64,000 bases of DNA from Perilla frutescens (GCA_026008535.1 BRKX01000007.1:52379001-52443000), one strand, 5' to 3'; positions 1 to 11,596 are shown, counted from the first letter of the stretch. The notes: generated by a model not told the origin, from the letters alone. Translations and numbers: made by a program.

Positions 1-2
1 CC

Positions 3-881
3 CACCCCTCTGCCTCTTTTAGGCGTAGGGGCTGAAATGCCCTCTTCAGCTTTCCTCTTCTGTGAAGAGGCCTCTCCAGCCAGCTTGGCTCCGGCTTTCA
101 CTCCAACAGATTTCCCCACCATTCGCTTGGGTGAGGAGTCCTCCGAGGGCTCTTCAGAGCCTGCTTGCGTTTGGGAGGGCACACTGGGCTCCTGCTGCTC
201 ATTTTCTTCGTCAGTATCCCCTTGCTGGGACGCCTCTGGCTCGGTTGGCTCTGGAGTAGGCTCTCCAACTTTTCTTTTTCCCTTCGCTTTCTCCAGTGCC
301 CGCTTTTTTATGTCAGCGGGTGCCTCTTCCTCCTCTTCAAACAGCGGTACCTTTTCCGGTTGGGGCTCAGCCTCAATATCTTCAATCTTAGTCAGATATT
401 TGTCCAACTCACTATCTTTATCTCCTTCATCTTCTGCTCTTCCCTCTACTTCCTCTCCTTCTTCTTCATCCTCCAAGTCTTCGATCTCCACCGACGGCAC
501 AGGAGTCGGAACCTTAACGGGCTTCTTAGCTTTCTTCTTTTCAGCCCTTTTTTTAGGCTTTGGCGCAGGCTCTTCAGTCGCTTCTTCCTCCTGCATGCCC
601 TCTGCAGTCACCTCATCATCTTGCTGCTCCGTTTGAGTTGGAGTAGCGGAGCTCTCTTCTGTCGCCTCGACTTCAGGCACAACTTCTTTTTTCGGCGGTG
701 TTTCCTTGGTATGTTTGCTCAACATGGCTGCCTCAGACGCAACTTTCCCCTTGGGTTTCGCAGAAGGTCTCTTCACGACCTTGGTTGGAGAGGGCTCTTC
801 AGAGACCACGGGGGTCTCGAAGTCCAGGCGTGCCTTTAGCCCAGCTTTTGGTGTGACCTTCTTGCCTCTTGTCTTCGCCAT
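3..881 (-). CDS. Athila-type accessory ORF (env-like position), partial
   Basis: An open frame of 293 codons starts at the ATG at 881 and runs off the left edge with no stop. The product starts MAKTRGKKVTPKAGLK and is rich in Lys, Glu, Pro and Ser, with acidic runs such as EDLEDEEGEEVE and a basic patch KPKKRAEKKKAKKP. I see no signal peptide, membrane segment or catalytic motif, so it looks like a disordered, possibly nucleic-acid-binding protein. It lies about 500 bp downstream of the integrase on the same strand, which is where Athila elements carry their extra env-like frame. That position, not the sequence, is the reason for the name. A shorter decayed counterpart lies at 47,651-48,227. 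Unlike the neighbouring gag-pol, no stop breaks this frame inside the window. Function unknown. Confidence 0.6.
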   Translation of the reverse strand, partial: MAKTRGKKVTPKAGLKARLDFETPVVSEEPSPTKVVKRPSAKPKGKVASEAAMLSKHTKETPPKKEVVPEVEATEESSATPTQTEQQDDEVTAEGMQEEEATEEPAPKPKKRAEKKKAKKPVKVPTPVPSVEIEDLEDEEEGEEVEGRAEDEGDKDSELDKYLTKIEDIEAEPQPEKVPLFEEEEEAPADIKKRALEKAKGKRKVGEPTPEPTEPEASQQGDTDEENEQQEPSVPSQTQAGSEEPSEDSSPKRMVGKSVGVKAGAKLAGEASSQKRKAEEGISAPTPKRGRGV

Positions 882-1376
882 TGTTGAAAGTTGGAGAGTT
901 TTCAGGAACTAGGGTTTCAGAGAAAAGTCGAGAGAGAAAAGTATCTGAATTTTGTAGGAGGCGAGTGAAAGTGATAGTAGAGATTTTGTGGGATAAGACT
1001 TTTATATTAAGGGATTACTATTTATGATTTGACTTGTGACTCTTCAAATTCCTTAGGAGTCTCTCGGATCAGTATGCCCTATGTTAATGGATAAGCCTTA
1101 TCCCTGAAAAATCGGAACAAATTTTATCTCTCCAGAGTGCCTCACTTCAGAATCCCTATTTCTAAGGGATTTATTTTTATCTTCATCTTTCTCTCTCCTT
1201 ATCTAAACTTGCAAACATCATGCTTATCCAAAACAAGCGTAAAATTGCTCCCTAAACTAGTTTAATTAACTGGAACACTTATTAAAAATAAATAAAAACG
1301 GATTAAGACAAGAAAACACATGGGTTGCCTCCCAGTAGCGCTATAGTTATTGTCGTGGGCACGACATCACCTCAGA
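882..1376 (-). other. Athila spacer between pol and accessory ORF
   Basis: Non-coding spacer of the retroelement. At 1,321-1,341 the minus strand reads GCGCTACTGGGAGGCAACCC, a phrase that also follows the integrase of the second Athila copy (47,158-47,180, slightly changed). It is a conserved element landmark. The rest is AT-rich and I see no gene in it. Confidence 0.55.
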
Positions 1377-4300
1377 TCAAGCGTAAGTGGGCTCCGTGAG
1401 CCAGATCATTGTGACATCTTCATCAGAATGCCCCAGGTAAGCTTTCACACGGTGGCCATTCACTTTAAAGTGCCCTCCAGTATCGGGATATATCAGCTCA
1501 ATTGCCCCATTCAGGCATTCTGCATACACTTCAAATGGACCAACCCACTTGGTCCTCAATCCTCCTCCCATAAGCTTGAACCTTGAATGGTACAAAAGTA
1601 CCTTCTGTCCCGGAGTGAATCTCTTCCTCCGAATTACTTGATCATGGAGCCTTTTCATTTTCTCCTTGTACAGCACCGAATTATCATAGGCCTCCATTCT
1701 CATCTCTTCAAGTTCTTGAATTTGAAATTTCCTGAAATGCCCAGCGGCGTCAGGATCCATATTCAGCTTTTGAAGTGCCCATCGTGCTTTGTGTTCCAAC
1801 TCGACTGGCAGATGGCAATACTTTCCAAATAACATCATGTATGGAGACATCCCAATTGGAGTCTTGAATGCAGTTTGGTATGCCCACAGGGCATCTTCCA
1901 GATGAACACTCCAATATTTTCGGTTCGGAGCCACAACCTTTCCAAGAATGGCTTTAATTTCTCGATTTGAGATTTCAGCTTGGCCATTTCCTTGAGGATG
2001 GTAAGGTGTGGTGACCCTATGGTGAACCCCATACTTCTTCAATAATCTTTCCAACGTTTGGTTGCAAAAATGGGTCCCTTGATCACTGATGATGGACTTG
2101 GGCACACCAAACCGACTGAAAATGTGGGATTTCAAAAATGCGGCTACTACTCTTGCATCATTGGTAGGGATAGCCTTTGCTTCCACCCATTTGGACACAT
2201 AATCAACTGCCAAGATAATGTATTGGTTCCCCCTTGAATTTGGAAGGGGTCCCATAAAATCCATTCCCCAAATGTCAAAAATCTCCACTGGCATGATTGG
2301 CGTCATGGGCATTTCATTTCTTCATGTAATGTTCCCTACGCTCTGGCATTGGTCATACCTTCTGCAGACATTGTGGGCATCCTTGAATATTGTGGGCCAA
2401 AAGAACCCACAATCCAAAACTCTTCTTACTGTACGGTTTGGTCCGAAATGCCCTCCGCAAGCATAATTGTGACAATGCTTTAGAATTTCATCTATCTCCT
2501 CATCAAGGACACATCTTCTGATGATTTGATCAGCGCATCTTCTCCATAGAATAGGGCAATCCCATGCATAGAACCTGCTCTCATACCTCAGTTTATTTTT
2601 CTGGTACCTTGAGTACCCAATAGGCATTTCTCCAGATTCGAGGTAGTTCACTATGTTTGCATACCAGGGTGCTAGTGTGCCCCTTATTGAATATAAATGC
2701 TCATCAGGAAAATGATCGGCAATAGGAATTTCGTCACCTTTCTCATTCAGCACCCGGCTCAAATGGTCAGCTACCAGATTCTGTGCCCCACTCTTATCTT
2801 TAATCTCGACATCGAATTCTTGTAGAAGCAGGATCCACCTAATTAGTCTTGGTTTCATTTCCTTCTTGGCCATCAAGTGTCTCAGTGCACCATGATCTGT
2901 ATAGACAACGCTCTTTGCTCCCAAGAGATAGGATCGAAACTTCTCAAATGCAAACACTACTGCCAATAGTTCCTTTTCAGTAGTGGTGTAATTATACTGT
3001 GCCCCATTCAGAGTCTTGGAGGCATAGTAAATTACATGGCTTTCTTTTCCTCTCTTTTGACCCAGTACAGCGCCCACAGCGTAGCCACTGGTGTCATACA
3101 TAATCTCAAAGGGCATTCCCCAATCTGGTGGTTGAATAACTGGTGCCGTGACCAGTTGCTTTTTTAGAAAATTGAATGCCTTCTTACACTCTTCATCAAA
3201 TTCAAATGGGACATCTTGCTGTAATAAGTGAGTAATAGGCTGGGCAATTTTTGCAAAATCCTTTATGAACCTCCTATAGAATCCAGTGTGCCCCAGAAAG
3301 CCTCTCACTTGTTTTACTGAAGTGGGGTATGGCAATTTCTCAATTATGTCCACTTTGGCTTTATCAACCTCAATGCCCCTCTCAGAAATCACATGTCCCA
3401 GTACAATGCCCTCTCTGATCATGAAATGGCATTTTTCATTATTCAGCACCGGCATTTGTCCACACAACGCTGCAACACCTTTTCCAGATTATTTAAACAT
3501 CGATCAAAACAGCTCCCATACACTGTGAAGTCATCCATGAACACTTCAATGCAGTTCTCGAGTAGATCAGAGAATATGCTCATCATACATCGCTGAAATG
3601 TGCCAGGAGCATTGTAGAGGCCAAAGGGCATTCTGCGATAGGCAAATGTGCCGAATGGGCACGTGAATGTTGTTTTCTCCTGGTCCTCTTAACTTACTGC
3701 AATCTGCATGTATCCTGAGTATCCGTCCAAGAAACAAAAGAACTTGTTTCCTGCGAGTCTTTCCAGCATCTGGTCAATGAACGGAAGTGGGAAATGATCC
3801 TTCCGCGTGACCGTGTTCAGCTTCCGATAATCAATGCAAACTCTCCAGCCAGTTTGCAGTCGTGTGGGCACAAGCTCTTCTTTCTCATTTTTCACAACTT
3901 GAATGCCTGACTTCTTGGGCACAACATGGATTGGACTGACCCACTTGCTGTCTGAAATTGGGTATATAATGCCCTGGTCCAGAAGCTTAATTATCTCTTT
4001 TAGCACCACATCCTTCATCACTGGATTAAGCTTTCTTTGTGGATCACGAACAAGTTTTGCATCATCTTCCAACAATATTTTGTGCATGCAAACCGCTTGG
4101 CTAATACCCTTTATATCTGTCAATGTCCATCCGAGTGCCTCCTTGTATAGTCTCAACAATCTTAAAAGACGGTCCTCATCAGCTTGATTCAACCCCGCAC
4201 TTATGATTACATGGAGTGTCTCATTATCTCCCAAGTAGGCATACTTCAAATGCCTTGGCAATGCCTTCAACTCCAGCGTGGGCGCTTTGACAATAGAAGG

Positions 4301-5434
4301 CATCAGCTTGTCATCATTTCTCTGATTGGGCAAACCATAGTCTACACATCCGTGTGGCATTTCTTCTAATGAATACAGCATCATAATTCCATCCCTTATG
4401 TCTTCATCCTCGTCCAGGGCATCCTGGTCATTCAGTCCATCCCACAATGCCCATTCTAGTGGTTCTCTGTTGCTCACCATGGATAAAGTAGAACAGCTCG
4501 AGAAATGAAATGTGTTCACGAAATTACAATTTTCTGTATCCGGGGGGTACTTCATCGCTTCAAAGATGTTGAACGTCACCTTCTCCCCATCAAACTCACA
4601 CGTCAGTGTGCCCTTGTCCACATCGATCTTGGTTCGAGCTGTCTTCATGAAAGGCCTTCCCAGCAACAAAACTGAAGATTTTGAAGTCGCTGTGCCCATG
4701 CCAAGCACATAAAAATCTGCTGGAAAGATAAGCTCGTCCACCTTAACCAATAAATCTTTAATGAGGCCTTCTGGATATACATTGGACCTGTCAGCAAGCT
4801 GAATGACCACACGGGTCTCCTTCAAAGGTCCAATCTTCAATTCTTTGAACATCGACAGGGGCATTATGTTGATTGATGCTCCCAAGTCCAGCATAGCCTT
4901 TTCAACTTTCTTGTTCCCTATGATGCAAGGAATCATGAACATCCCTGGATCATCACAGTTTTTGGGTAACTTTCTTTGTATCACAGCCGATACATTCTCC
5001 CCAACTAGGAACCTTGCATCGTCATTGAATCGCACCTTTCTGGTACAAAGCTCCTTTAGAAACCGGGCATACCGCGGCACTTGTTTGATTGCCTCGATCA
5101 GTGGAATGTTGATCTCCACTTTGCTAAATACTTTTAGCATCTCTCTGGTTTCTTCTTCTTTTCTATTCTGTGCCAATCTCCCTGGAAAGGGAGGTTTCTG
5201 TCTTTCTGGAGTGGGCATCTTGGCAGATTGCTTTACTTCCGGGATGGGCACAGTGTCAGTCTGCTCAGCTTCTTGTGCCTTGTCTTCTGTAGGAATTTTT
5301 TCCACTTCTTCCTCCATGGGCACTTCATCCTTCTCTTCCCTTGGCATGACCATCTCCGGAAGCTCTTTTCCACTCCTCAATGCTACTGCATTCACTTGTT
5401 CTCTTGGATTCTCGACCTGGGAAGACGCTTCCCA
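1377..5434 (-). pseudogene. pol: Athila-type Ty3/gypsy pol (protease, RT, RNase H, integrase), broken
   Basis: Polyprotein reading leftwards. Order: aspartic protease with DLGAS; reverse transcriptase with WRVCIDYRKLNTVT and an FMDD catalytic box; RNase H with TTEKELLAVVFAFEKF and YTDHGALRHL; integrase zinc-binding part ending in CRRYDQCQ; integrase core with MDFMGPLP, SDQGTHF and the Glu in GQAEISNRE; end at LTEPTYA. Breaks: an in-frame TAA at about 3,689 inside RT; a one-base loss near 3,452 that shifts the frame just after the FMDD region; an in-frame TGA at 2,322-2,324, where an Arg CGA codon is expected. The frame also differs from gag by one base (run of five T on the plus strand at 5,435-5,439). 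The integrase has no chromodomain, consistent with the Athila/Tat branch. Not functional as it stands, but decay is light. Confidence 0.9.
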
Positions 5435-6801
5435 TTTTTCTCCTCCATCTTGTGCATGGCTTGAGCCAGCTGATTGATTTGCTTGCTCATGTGCGAGAGA
5501 CCAGCTCGAGTCTCTTGCTTAAACTTCTCGTTCTCCTCAGCCATAGCAAACACAAGATCTTCCAGCCTACTTGGCTTCCTTTTCTCCTTGGGTGGTGGCA
5601 ATGGGTGTGCAGGATGCCCATCCTCCGGCCTTCTCCATCTAAAATTTTCATGGTCTCTCCAGCCAGGATTATAGGTCTGGGAATGGGGATCATATCTTCT
5701 AGAATGCCCATTCTGACCACCTATAGCATTCACTTCTTCCATTTCATCTTGTAGAGTACGGCATTCATCCGTGAAGTGAAATATGCTTTTGCACACCCTA
5801 CAAGGTCTGGGCTTCCTCACCATGCTTGTACCAGATAAGATTTTTTCGATCTTGTTGCACAATCTATCAATCCTGCTGTCCTGGTCCGGTGCCCTCTCTG
5901 TTTCACTTACTACTCGAATGCCCTCTCCACCGAAGTCTCGGTTGTCTTCAGCCATCTCTATAAGAATTCTGAATGCTTCAACAGGCTGTTTGTTCAAAAT
6001 GGATCCTCCATATGAGGCATTCACGATCGTCCTCTCGTGTGGTCTCAATTCTCCAATGAAATACTGAATTAAATCGTGTTCAGTAAACTGGTGCTGTGGG
6101 CATTTTGCCAGCATCACCTGGAATCTTCCCCAATAGTCATAGAAACTTTCGTTAGTTACCATCTTCAGACTCCCTATTCTTCTTCTCATTTCTTGCAGTC
6201 TGGATGCTGGAAAATATTTTTCCAAAAACTTCTGTTGAAGTTGTCTCCATGTGGTCACAGCGCCAGTGGGTAGTGTGTACAGCCAGTCTTGTGCTCCATC
6301 TTGGAGAGTAAAAGGAAATGAGACTAACCGCACATACTCTTCTCGTCCATGGTCGGATGGTTGAGTTTGGCAAACCATCTCAAAATCTTGCAAATGTCTT
6401 TGTGGATCCTCTCCAGGCATTCCGTGGAACTTCGGCAAGATCTGGATAAAGTTTGCGTGAATATCCCAGTTCTGAGTCACAGCTGGGAGTGTAATGCCCA
6501 TTGGGGGCAAATTCATGTTGGTCGGGAAGACCAACTGCCTTAAAGTCCTGTTATCATCCGCATTGCCATTCGCGGCATTTCCATTTGCGGCCATGTTGAT
6601 GTTGTGGCCGTTCTCAAACTGTCTTTCCTCCTCGTGCCCTTCGTCTCCTTGATCTTCTTGATCCTCTGGTGGTGGTGTGGGCTCACGAGGTCTATTTGCT
6701 GCTTGGCGTGCCCTCTTCACTGCTGCCCTGTTTTTCCTCGAAGTCTTCTCTATCTCCGGATCGTATAATAGAGTCTCCTCCAAAGAGCCCCTGGGCATCA
6801 A
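5392..6801 (-). CDS. gag: Athila-type gag polyprotein
   Basis: Gag frame of 469 codons from ATG at 6,801. It has a charged N-terminal part (about residues 1-80), the retrotransposon gag/capsid domain (about residues 110-260, with LPKFHGMPGEDPQRHL and WLYTLPTGAVTTWRQL), and a CCHC zinc knuckle at residues 334-347 (C-x2-C-x4-H-x4-C in CRVCKSIFHFTDEC). The knuckle binds RNA in this family. The frame ends at a TGA only because one extra A in a homopolymer (plus-strand T run 5,435-5,439) throws it out of register. The pol frame upstream of position 5,395 continues the same protein family (PREQVNAVALRSGK), so gag and pol were once a single frame. The start lies about 45 bp past the primer-binding site, as expected. 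Confidence 0.88.
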   Translation of the reverse strand: MMPRGSLEETLLYDPEIEKTSRKNRAAVKRARQAANRPREPTPPPEDQEDQGDEGHEEERQFENGHNINMAANGNAANGNADDNRTLRQLVFPTNMNLPPMGITLPAVTQNWDIHANFIQILPKFHGMPGEDPQRHLQDFEMVCQTQPSDHGREEYVRLVSFPFTLQDGAQDWLYTLPTGAVTTWRQLQQKFLEKYFPASRLQEMRRRIGSLKMVTNESFYDYWGRFQVMLAKCPQHQFTEHDLIQYFIGELRPHERTIVNASYGGSILNKQPVEAFRILIEMAEDNRDFGGEGIRVVSETERAPDQDSRIDRLCNKIEKILSGTSMVRKPRPCRVCKSIFHFTDECRTLQDEMEEVNAIGGQNGHSRRYDPHSQTYNPGWRDHENFRWRRPEDGHPAHPLPPPKEKRKPSRLEDLVFAMAEENEKFKQETRAGLSHMSKQINQLAQAMHKMEEKNGKRLPRSRIQENK

Positions 6802-6847
6802 CTTCTAGTCTCGCCAATTATGGAAGATAAAATCACTAAAAACCAGC

Positions 6848-6865
6848 TCCCCGGCAACGGCGCCA
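6848..6865 (-). promoter_or_regulatory. Primer-binding site, tRNA-Asp type
   Basis: The minus strand reads TGGCGCCGTTGCCGGGGA. This matches, from memory, the complement of the 3' end of plant tRNA-Asp, the usual primer of Athila and Tat elements. It lies 4 bp inside the inner end of the LTR, the correct position for minus-strand priming. Confidence 0.85.
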
Positions 6866-6869
6866 ATTT

Positions 6870-8464
6870 TGACGCGCGGTCGTTTCGCGCTCAAAAATAT
6901 ATTTGTAAACTCCTGTGCCCACAGCGAGCGTAGCTAGCCAATGAGTACGGGTCGATCCCACAGAGAGCCGTTGCAATTCTATCTCCAAGTAACCAATCAC
7001 AAAGGGGGGGTTTTGGTGTTGTCACTAAACTGAATGTAAATCTGCAAAAGAAACTAAAGAAAATATCAAATAACAAAAGGTTCTAGCATTTGAATTAGAA
7101 CTTGATTTAAACATAAAACAACTCGATCATGGGCACACCGATTTTTATACATGATAGGTCATCTGGTTATGGTGACCGGATTCCTCTCTGCGTCTCCTCA
7201 TCCATCCTTTCATTTTAGGTTTAAAAGTGATTCATCTTCGATTAAACCCCTAACCAGTTACCCACCTCCTGATTCCTCTAAGAGATGTAAGCAAACAAGT
7301 AACAGTGTGCCCTAGACGGACCCAGATCTGTTGTGTTCAACTGATTCCTCTTGTGCCCACAACACCCCATTAATTCCCTTATTACTATATGAACCGACAC
7401 ACAGTCACGATTCACCAATTCAATTAATAGTGGTGTGCCCTCTTTACCTAACGAGTGATCAGCCACATTGAGCACTTCAGACACACACTCACGTGGAACA
7501 AGGCACAAGAATTAACGGAAACTAATCATGCATTACTATGCCCATTTTGGCCTCACGAGTCCATATTTATGCTTAATCCAATTTCATCATTCAAACGCCA
7601 GAATTAAAGATCTAGCCGAGAAGGCTAGACATAATTAAAACTGCAGAAATTAAAGATATAAAAAAAAGAACTTAGTGAATTAATTAAGCAAAAAATTGAC
7701 TCCAACGTCGATGAACATGAACATAACCTAAGTCCCGAAGGTTTAAGACCTTTCAGATTGTTTGGCTGCCTAAGCAGCGTGCAAAATTAAAGATGCAGAA
7801 ATGTAAAAATGTAAAAATGTTTCAGACTGTAAAAACCTCATTTTTCCAGAAACTAAACTTGTTTAAATAACTACATTCCCGAGTAGAGTTTCCCCCACAG
7901 GCGGGGGTCTTCTGCTGAAAATCCGGAACGGTGTGCCCTCGCTGACTTTGACTGGATAAGCTTCATCTTCAACAAATCCCTATTTTTTAGGGATTGCTCT
8001 TATCTCCTCAAATTGAGCTTTATCTCTTCGTCTGAGCTTATCCTTTTGTTGTAACACCTTCCAGGAGTCTAGCTTAGCTCCAACTCTCCTACGGATATGT
8101 AGCTATCCTTCCACCAGCTGTCCTTCAACTGAATCCCGAATTTCACTAGAATGCCCATTCTGCCCTGTGGTCGAGTCTGTGCGAGTACTGTGGGCACGAC
8201 ATCATCTGTCAGCTCCATCCGTATCTGATATGCCCACTTCACTGACCGAATGTGGGATGGATACTGAAGAAGTCCCCTGTGCCTCTAATGAACATATGTG
8301 TGAGATATCCGTGAATAACTGGGCATAAAATGCCCCTTCCGCCAGACTCGACTCTTGGAATGCCCTTTGACCGCAACCTGGTTCTTTTCGACTCAAAACA
8401 CACTAAAAAGGACATTTATAGAGGATAAAATGCCCATAAAAATACGAAAAAAATGGACTTATCA
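6870..8464 (-). mobile_element. 5' LTR of the left Athila element
   Basis: The inner boundary is fixed by the primer site: on the minus strand the LTR ends ...CGCGCGTCA just before it. The outer boundary is inferred from a terminal TGATAAGTCC (plus-strand end at 8,464), giving TG...CA termini and about 1.6 kb. The copy at the other end lies outside the window, so neither the outer end nor a target duplication can be verified. A TATA-like CTCTATAAATG lies near 8,415 on the minus strand. The LTR is unusually rich in the words TGCCC/GGGCA, like the coding part of the same element. Confidence 0.55.
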
Positions 8465-8645
8465 GAAGAGCTGCAATAGAAATGCAACTGGAGTAAATTT
8501 GAGGAACTGTAATTTAAATGCAAGTAGGAGATATGAAGAAAAACTGAAGAAAATTATGAAGATTTGAAGAACTTTGATAAAGAAATGAAGAAAAGAAGAA
8601 GAAATTATGAAGATTTGAAGATCGGAACCCAGAAAACTGATACCA
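8465..8645 (-). mobile_element. Leader and primer site of an older copia element
   Basis: At 8,637-8,645 the minus strand begins TGGTATCAG, the primer site complementary to initiator tRNA-Met, abutting an LTR end at 8,646. The following sequence on the minus strand is a leader with repeated CTTCAAATCTTCATAA-like phrases and no long frame. The Athila LTR interrupts it at 8,464. Confidence 0.5.
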
Positions 8646-8874
8646 TGTTGAGAGAATGAGTAATTAATCGAGAGAGAGTAAAGTGAGATATTTTCATATT
8701 GAAACTAGATGAGATTACAAGCATCTAATCATCTATTTATACAATCAGATTCTATCTGTATAACTAAGCTAACTGACTAGCAAATCTAGCTAACAGAATA
8801 ACAGAAAGTCTAACTAACTCTAACTCCTACACAAATGCGATGGCTGACTGACATCAATATAACTTATTCCAATA
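8646..8874 (-). mobile_element. Short copia LTR (about 230 bp)
   Basis: On the minus strand it starts TATTGGAATAAG (probably TGTTGG with G to A) and ends ATTCTCTCAACA directly before the primer site. A TATA box (TATAAATAG, minus strand, 8,731-8,741) supports the orientation. On its outer side the minus strand shows AAATGGGAGAC, a plausible polypurine tract. The LTR would thus have a polypurine tract on one side and a primer site on the other. Confidence 0.5.
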
Positions 8875-8891
8875 GTCTCCCATTTATCGTC

Positions 8892-11593
8892 TGTAATATC
8901 CTAAATTTTTTAGTATTAAAAGAATAGTCTATATTAATCTTAAGGTAAGTTAGGGAAGAAAATGAATATTTGTAAGTCTCATTTTTCAGGTGAAATGCGT
9001 CTGCTGAGTGAGGTAGAGATACTCGGGACATTTTTATATTTTTATTAATAATCCTAGATAGGAACATAGTTTGATTGATTAAATTTTAATTTATTGAGTG
9101 CTAACAAATTTAATGTCATTAATTTTATTCGAATACATAAATATGTATATAAGTGTATTTATGTTATATCATAATTGGGAAAATTAGTAGAAAAATAAAA
9201 GGGGTGCATGCACTATGCCATGTAAGTGATACTTGTCAACCAAAGGTAAGATATGCTATGGAGAATCGTAATTTGTAGAATAAATATATATAATAAATTA
9301 ATAAAGAACAAGAGAGTGCCTTAAGTAACGTGGCACCGTAGCTTCCTAACTATTCACATCTACAATTTCACATAGAGGTAAATAATCAATAAGAAAGAAA
9401 GTGGTGGGTTTGTTGAATTAAAAGGAGGAACAGTGACAAGGTTAGTTCCTAAATTTATATTAAGTGTCATTCTCATAAATTTTCGGTAATAATTGGAGGT
9501 TTGAAGAAAATGGTAATATAGTTATTGTGTTTGAATCGCAAATTCCATATTATATACATATATACATATATATAAGAGATCATAAATCTAAAATAATTTA
9601 GTATTTCTTGATTTCTTATTTTTTGATAAAAGAATACTAGAACTATAAGTGGACTTAATTTCATTCATGATATTTTATGAGTTATGAAAAAAAAAAGTAA
9701 AGGGAGAAATCAGGAAAAGAATCAATTTAAATGTAAACTCTACAAGAACTGATTTAAGTATGTGTGAACAGGTTAAATATGTGTGAAATTACAAAGTAGC
9801 CTTAAATTAAAATTTAAGAATCGAAGTATAACTCGTGATTTTGTTTTTAGGACAGAAGGTTATATTTTCTTGTATAAAGTTATTAATAGCAATACAAAAT
9901 ATCAATTAAAGGTGCATAAATCATCTAATTTGCTATTTTACGGTTTATTTATGAAGAACAATTATTTTTTTATAATATTAGGTGAAAATCAAAATATTAA
10001 ATTTATGTATGTTGAACATTAGTTATGTAATGGCACTAGGCTAGAAATATATATAAAGTGTTAAGGGTGGTCAAAGTGTAATTAATAAAATACAAGAGTT
10101 TAATGGAAACTTAGGCAATGTTTGGTATACTGGTATGGATATACACACATTAATGAAATCTGGATTGCTTTGAAAGATAATTACGTATTAGCTATTTTAA
10201 TTGTGTGTTTGATTATTAAGATAAAAATACTAAAGATTGTTTCACACATCTGTTTGGTACATTGTTTTATTTGGTAGACTAGCTTATGGAATGAGTAAAT
10301 TAGTTTAGGCAATGTTTGGTAGCCTAGATAAAGGCATATATACTAAGATTGCTACGCCAGAAACTGTAACCGAGGGGGGGGGGCGTCGGATACATTGTCC
10401 AGCCGAATCAGTAAATTACACCCCGGGCCTCGCGTTAGGACCGGGTCTTGCGTGAACGAGCAATGACTACCAAACACACGGTTCTTGCTGGATAGCTTTA
10501 CTAATATGCCTTTATCCAGGCTACCAAACATTGCCTTAAATTATAAGGGAATTTAGGTATTGAGTTTGAGATATAGGAGCCTTTTAGCTAAACTAAGTCA
10601 AGGTCAGTTGTTGTAGGCCCCAAAAAAGTAACAGATTTCGAGTAGAATCAATCACAAATTTGAAAGTAAATCTGACATCCAGGTGAGCTATATATATCTT
10701 TCTTAAATTATGTTCAGCTAATGAGCTCAGCTGTTTATCAACTATGAAGCATGAATATCTGTATCAAAACGATTTAGCTCAGTGTTCGCATTCGTCAGTA
10801 TCCTACAAAAATATTGAGTGCTTAACTAGACTCGAGTTCGGATCCTTTAAAGCTTTAGGACCGTATACACTATCTTTTATTAGATAGCTGGGCTGGAGGA
10901 CGTGTATATAAGTTAAAACACTGTAGGAAGGGACAATTGAGATAGAGCGTGCAAATATGGTTAACAGAAGCTTTGTATACATGGAATATTTTTTTAGATT
11001 TGAAACCTTTCCATTGTTATACTTTTGTGGATACGATATTCATATTTATAAAATGATTGTGAACTATTTATCAAAATTTCTCACTGGGTACACTAGTACT
11101 CAGTCGAAATCTTTTCTAAATATATTTCAGGTTGAGAGGTTGGCTGGAAGATGACGGAGCTGAGGCGAGGGCTTACTTGTTGTTATATACTTGCTCTTTT
11201 TGTGTTGTTTAGAAATCCTAGATACTCTAAAACAATGAAGTACTTGAAATAATTTACTTAAGTTGAATGAAGATGTTGTACACTTGTTCCGTTTACTCTG
11301 ATATAGCCTATCTTCATTTGTGTTGAAGCATGTTATGATTTATGCATATTGCGAAGATGTGCCTTTACAATTGGTTGGTGGGATAAGTTCTCTTTGATGA
11401 TTGGAAATTCATTTTAAGTTCCTTCTGAACGCCTTCGTGTGTGGTTCTATTACAGTTACAGAGGTTATGCTGCCTAAATGATTGAAGTTCTAACCTTGTT
11501 TCTATAATTGTCTTTATGCAACAACCCCTTCCCCCTCTCCCCCCAGTGGCGCGCCGGTTCCTTGTCACTATTTTTCCGGGATGGGGCATTATA
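8892..11593 (+). mobile_element. Chromovirus-like LTR (about 2.7 kb), carrying a MITE
   Basis: It starts TGTAATATCCTAAATTTTT and ends GGGATGGGGCATTATA, followed after 3 bp by a tRNA-Met primer site. This fits the TGTAA...TTACA termini of Del/Tekay-like LTRs if the last C has become T. A phrase near 11,090-11,150 (ACTGGGTACACTAGTACTC and CAGGTTGAGAGG) also occurs, slightly changed, in the chromovirus LTRs at about 19.1 and 38.7 kb. AT-rich and without a gene; short open frames inside it look like chance. The left boundary is less certain than the right. Confidence 0.55.
10308..10535. mobile_element. Harbinger/Tourist-type MITE (228 bp)
   Basis: Terminal inverted repeats of about 31 bp: GGCAATGTTTGGTAGCCT... 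at the left and its complement at the right, with one mismatch seen. It is flanked by TTA at 10,305-10,307 and 10,536-10,538, the 3-bp target duplication typical of PIF/Harbinger elements. The middle is GC-rich with a G run, unlike the AT-rich host LTR. A direct copy of the first 17 bp (TTAGGCAATGTTTGGTA) lies at 10,111-10,127, possibly the remnant of an older insertion. Confidence 0.85.
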
Positions 11594-11596
11594 TAT

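Noticed and set aside
3..881. Viral-type envelope gene
   Set aside because: Only the position suggests it. There is no signal peptide, no membrane segment and no coat-protein motif; the product is low-complexity and charged.
37..912. Plus-strand open frames of up to 224 codons at the left edge
   Set aside because: They are complements of the Lys/Glu-rich minus-strand ORF; their Ser- or Phe/Leu-rich products have no family resemblance.
4803..5477. Plus-strand open frame of 224 codons
   Set aside because: Antisense to the Athila protease/gag-pol junction, which has clear domain motifs on the minus strand.
10740..10800. Possible tRNA (phrase resembling TTAGCTCAGTGTTCG)
   Set aside because: No acceptor stem or matching arms could be formed around it.
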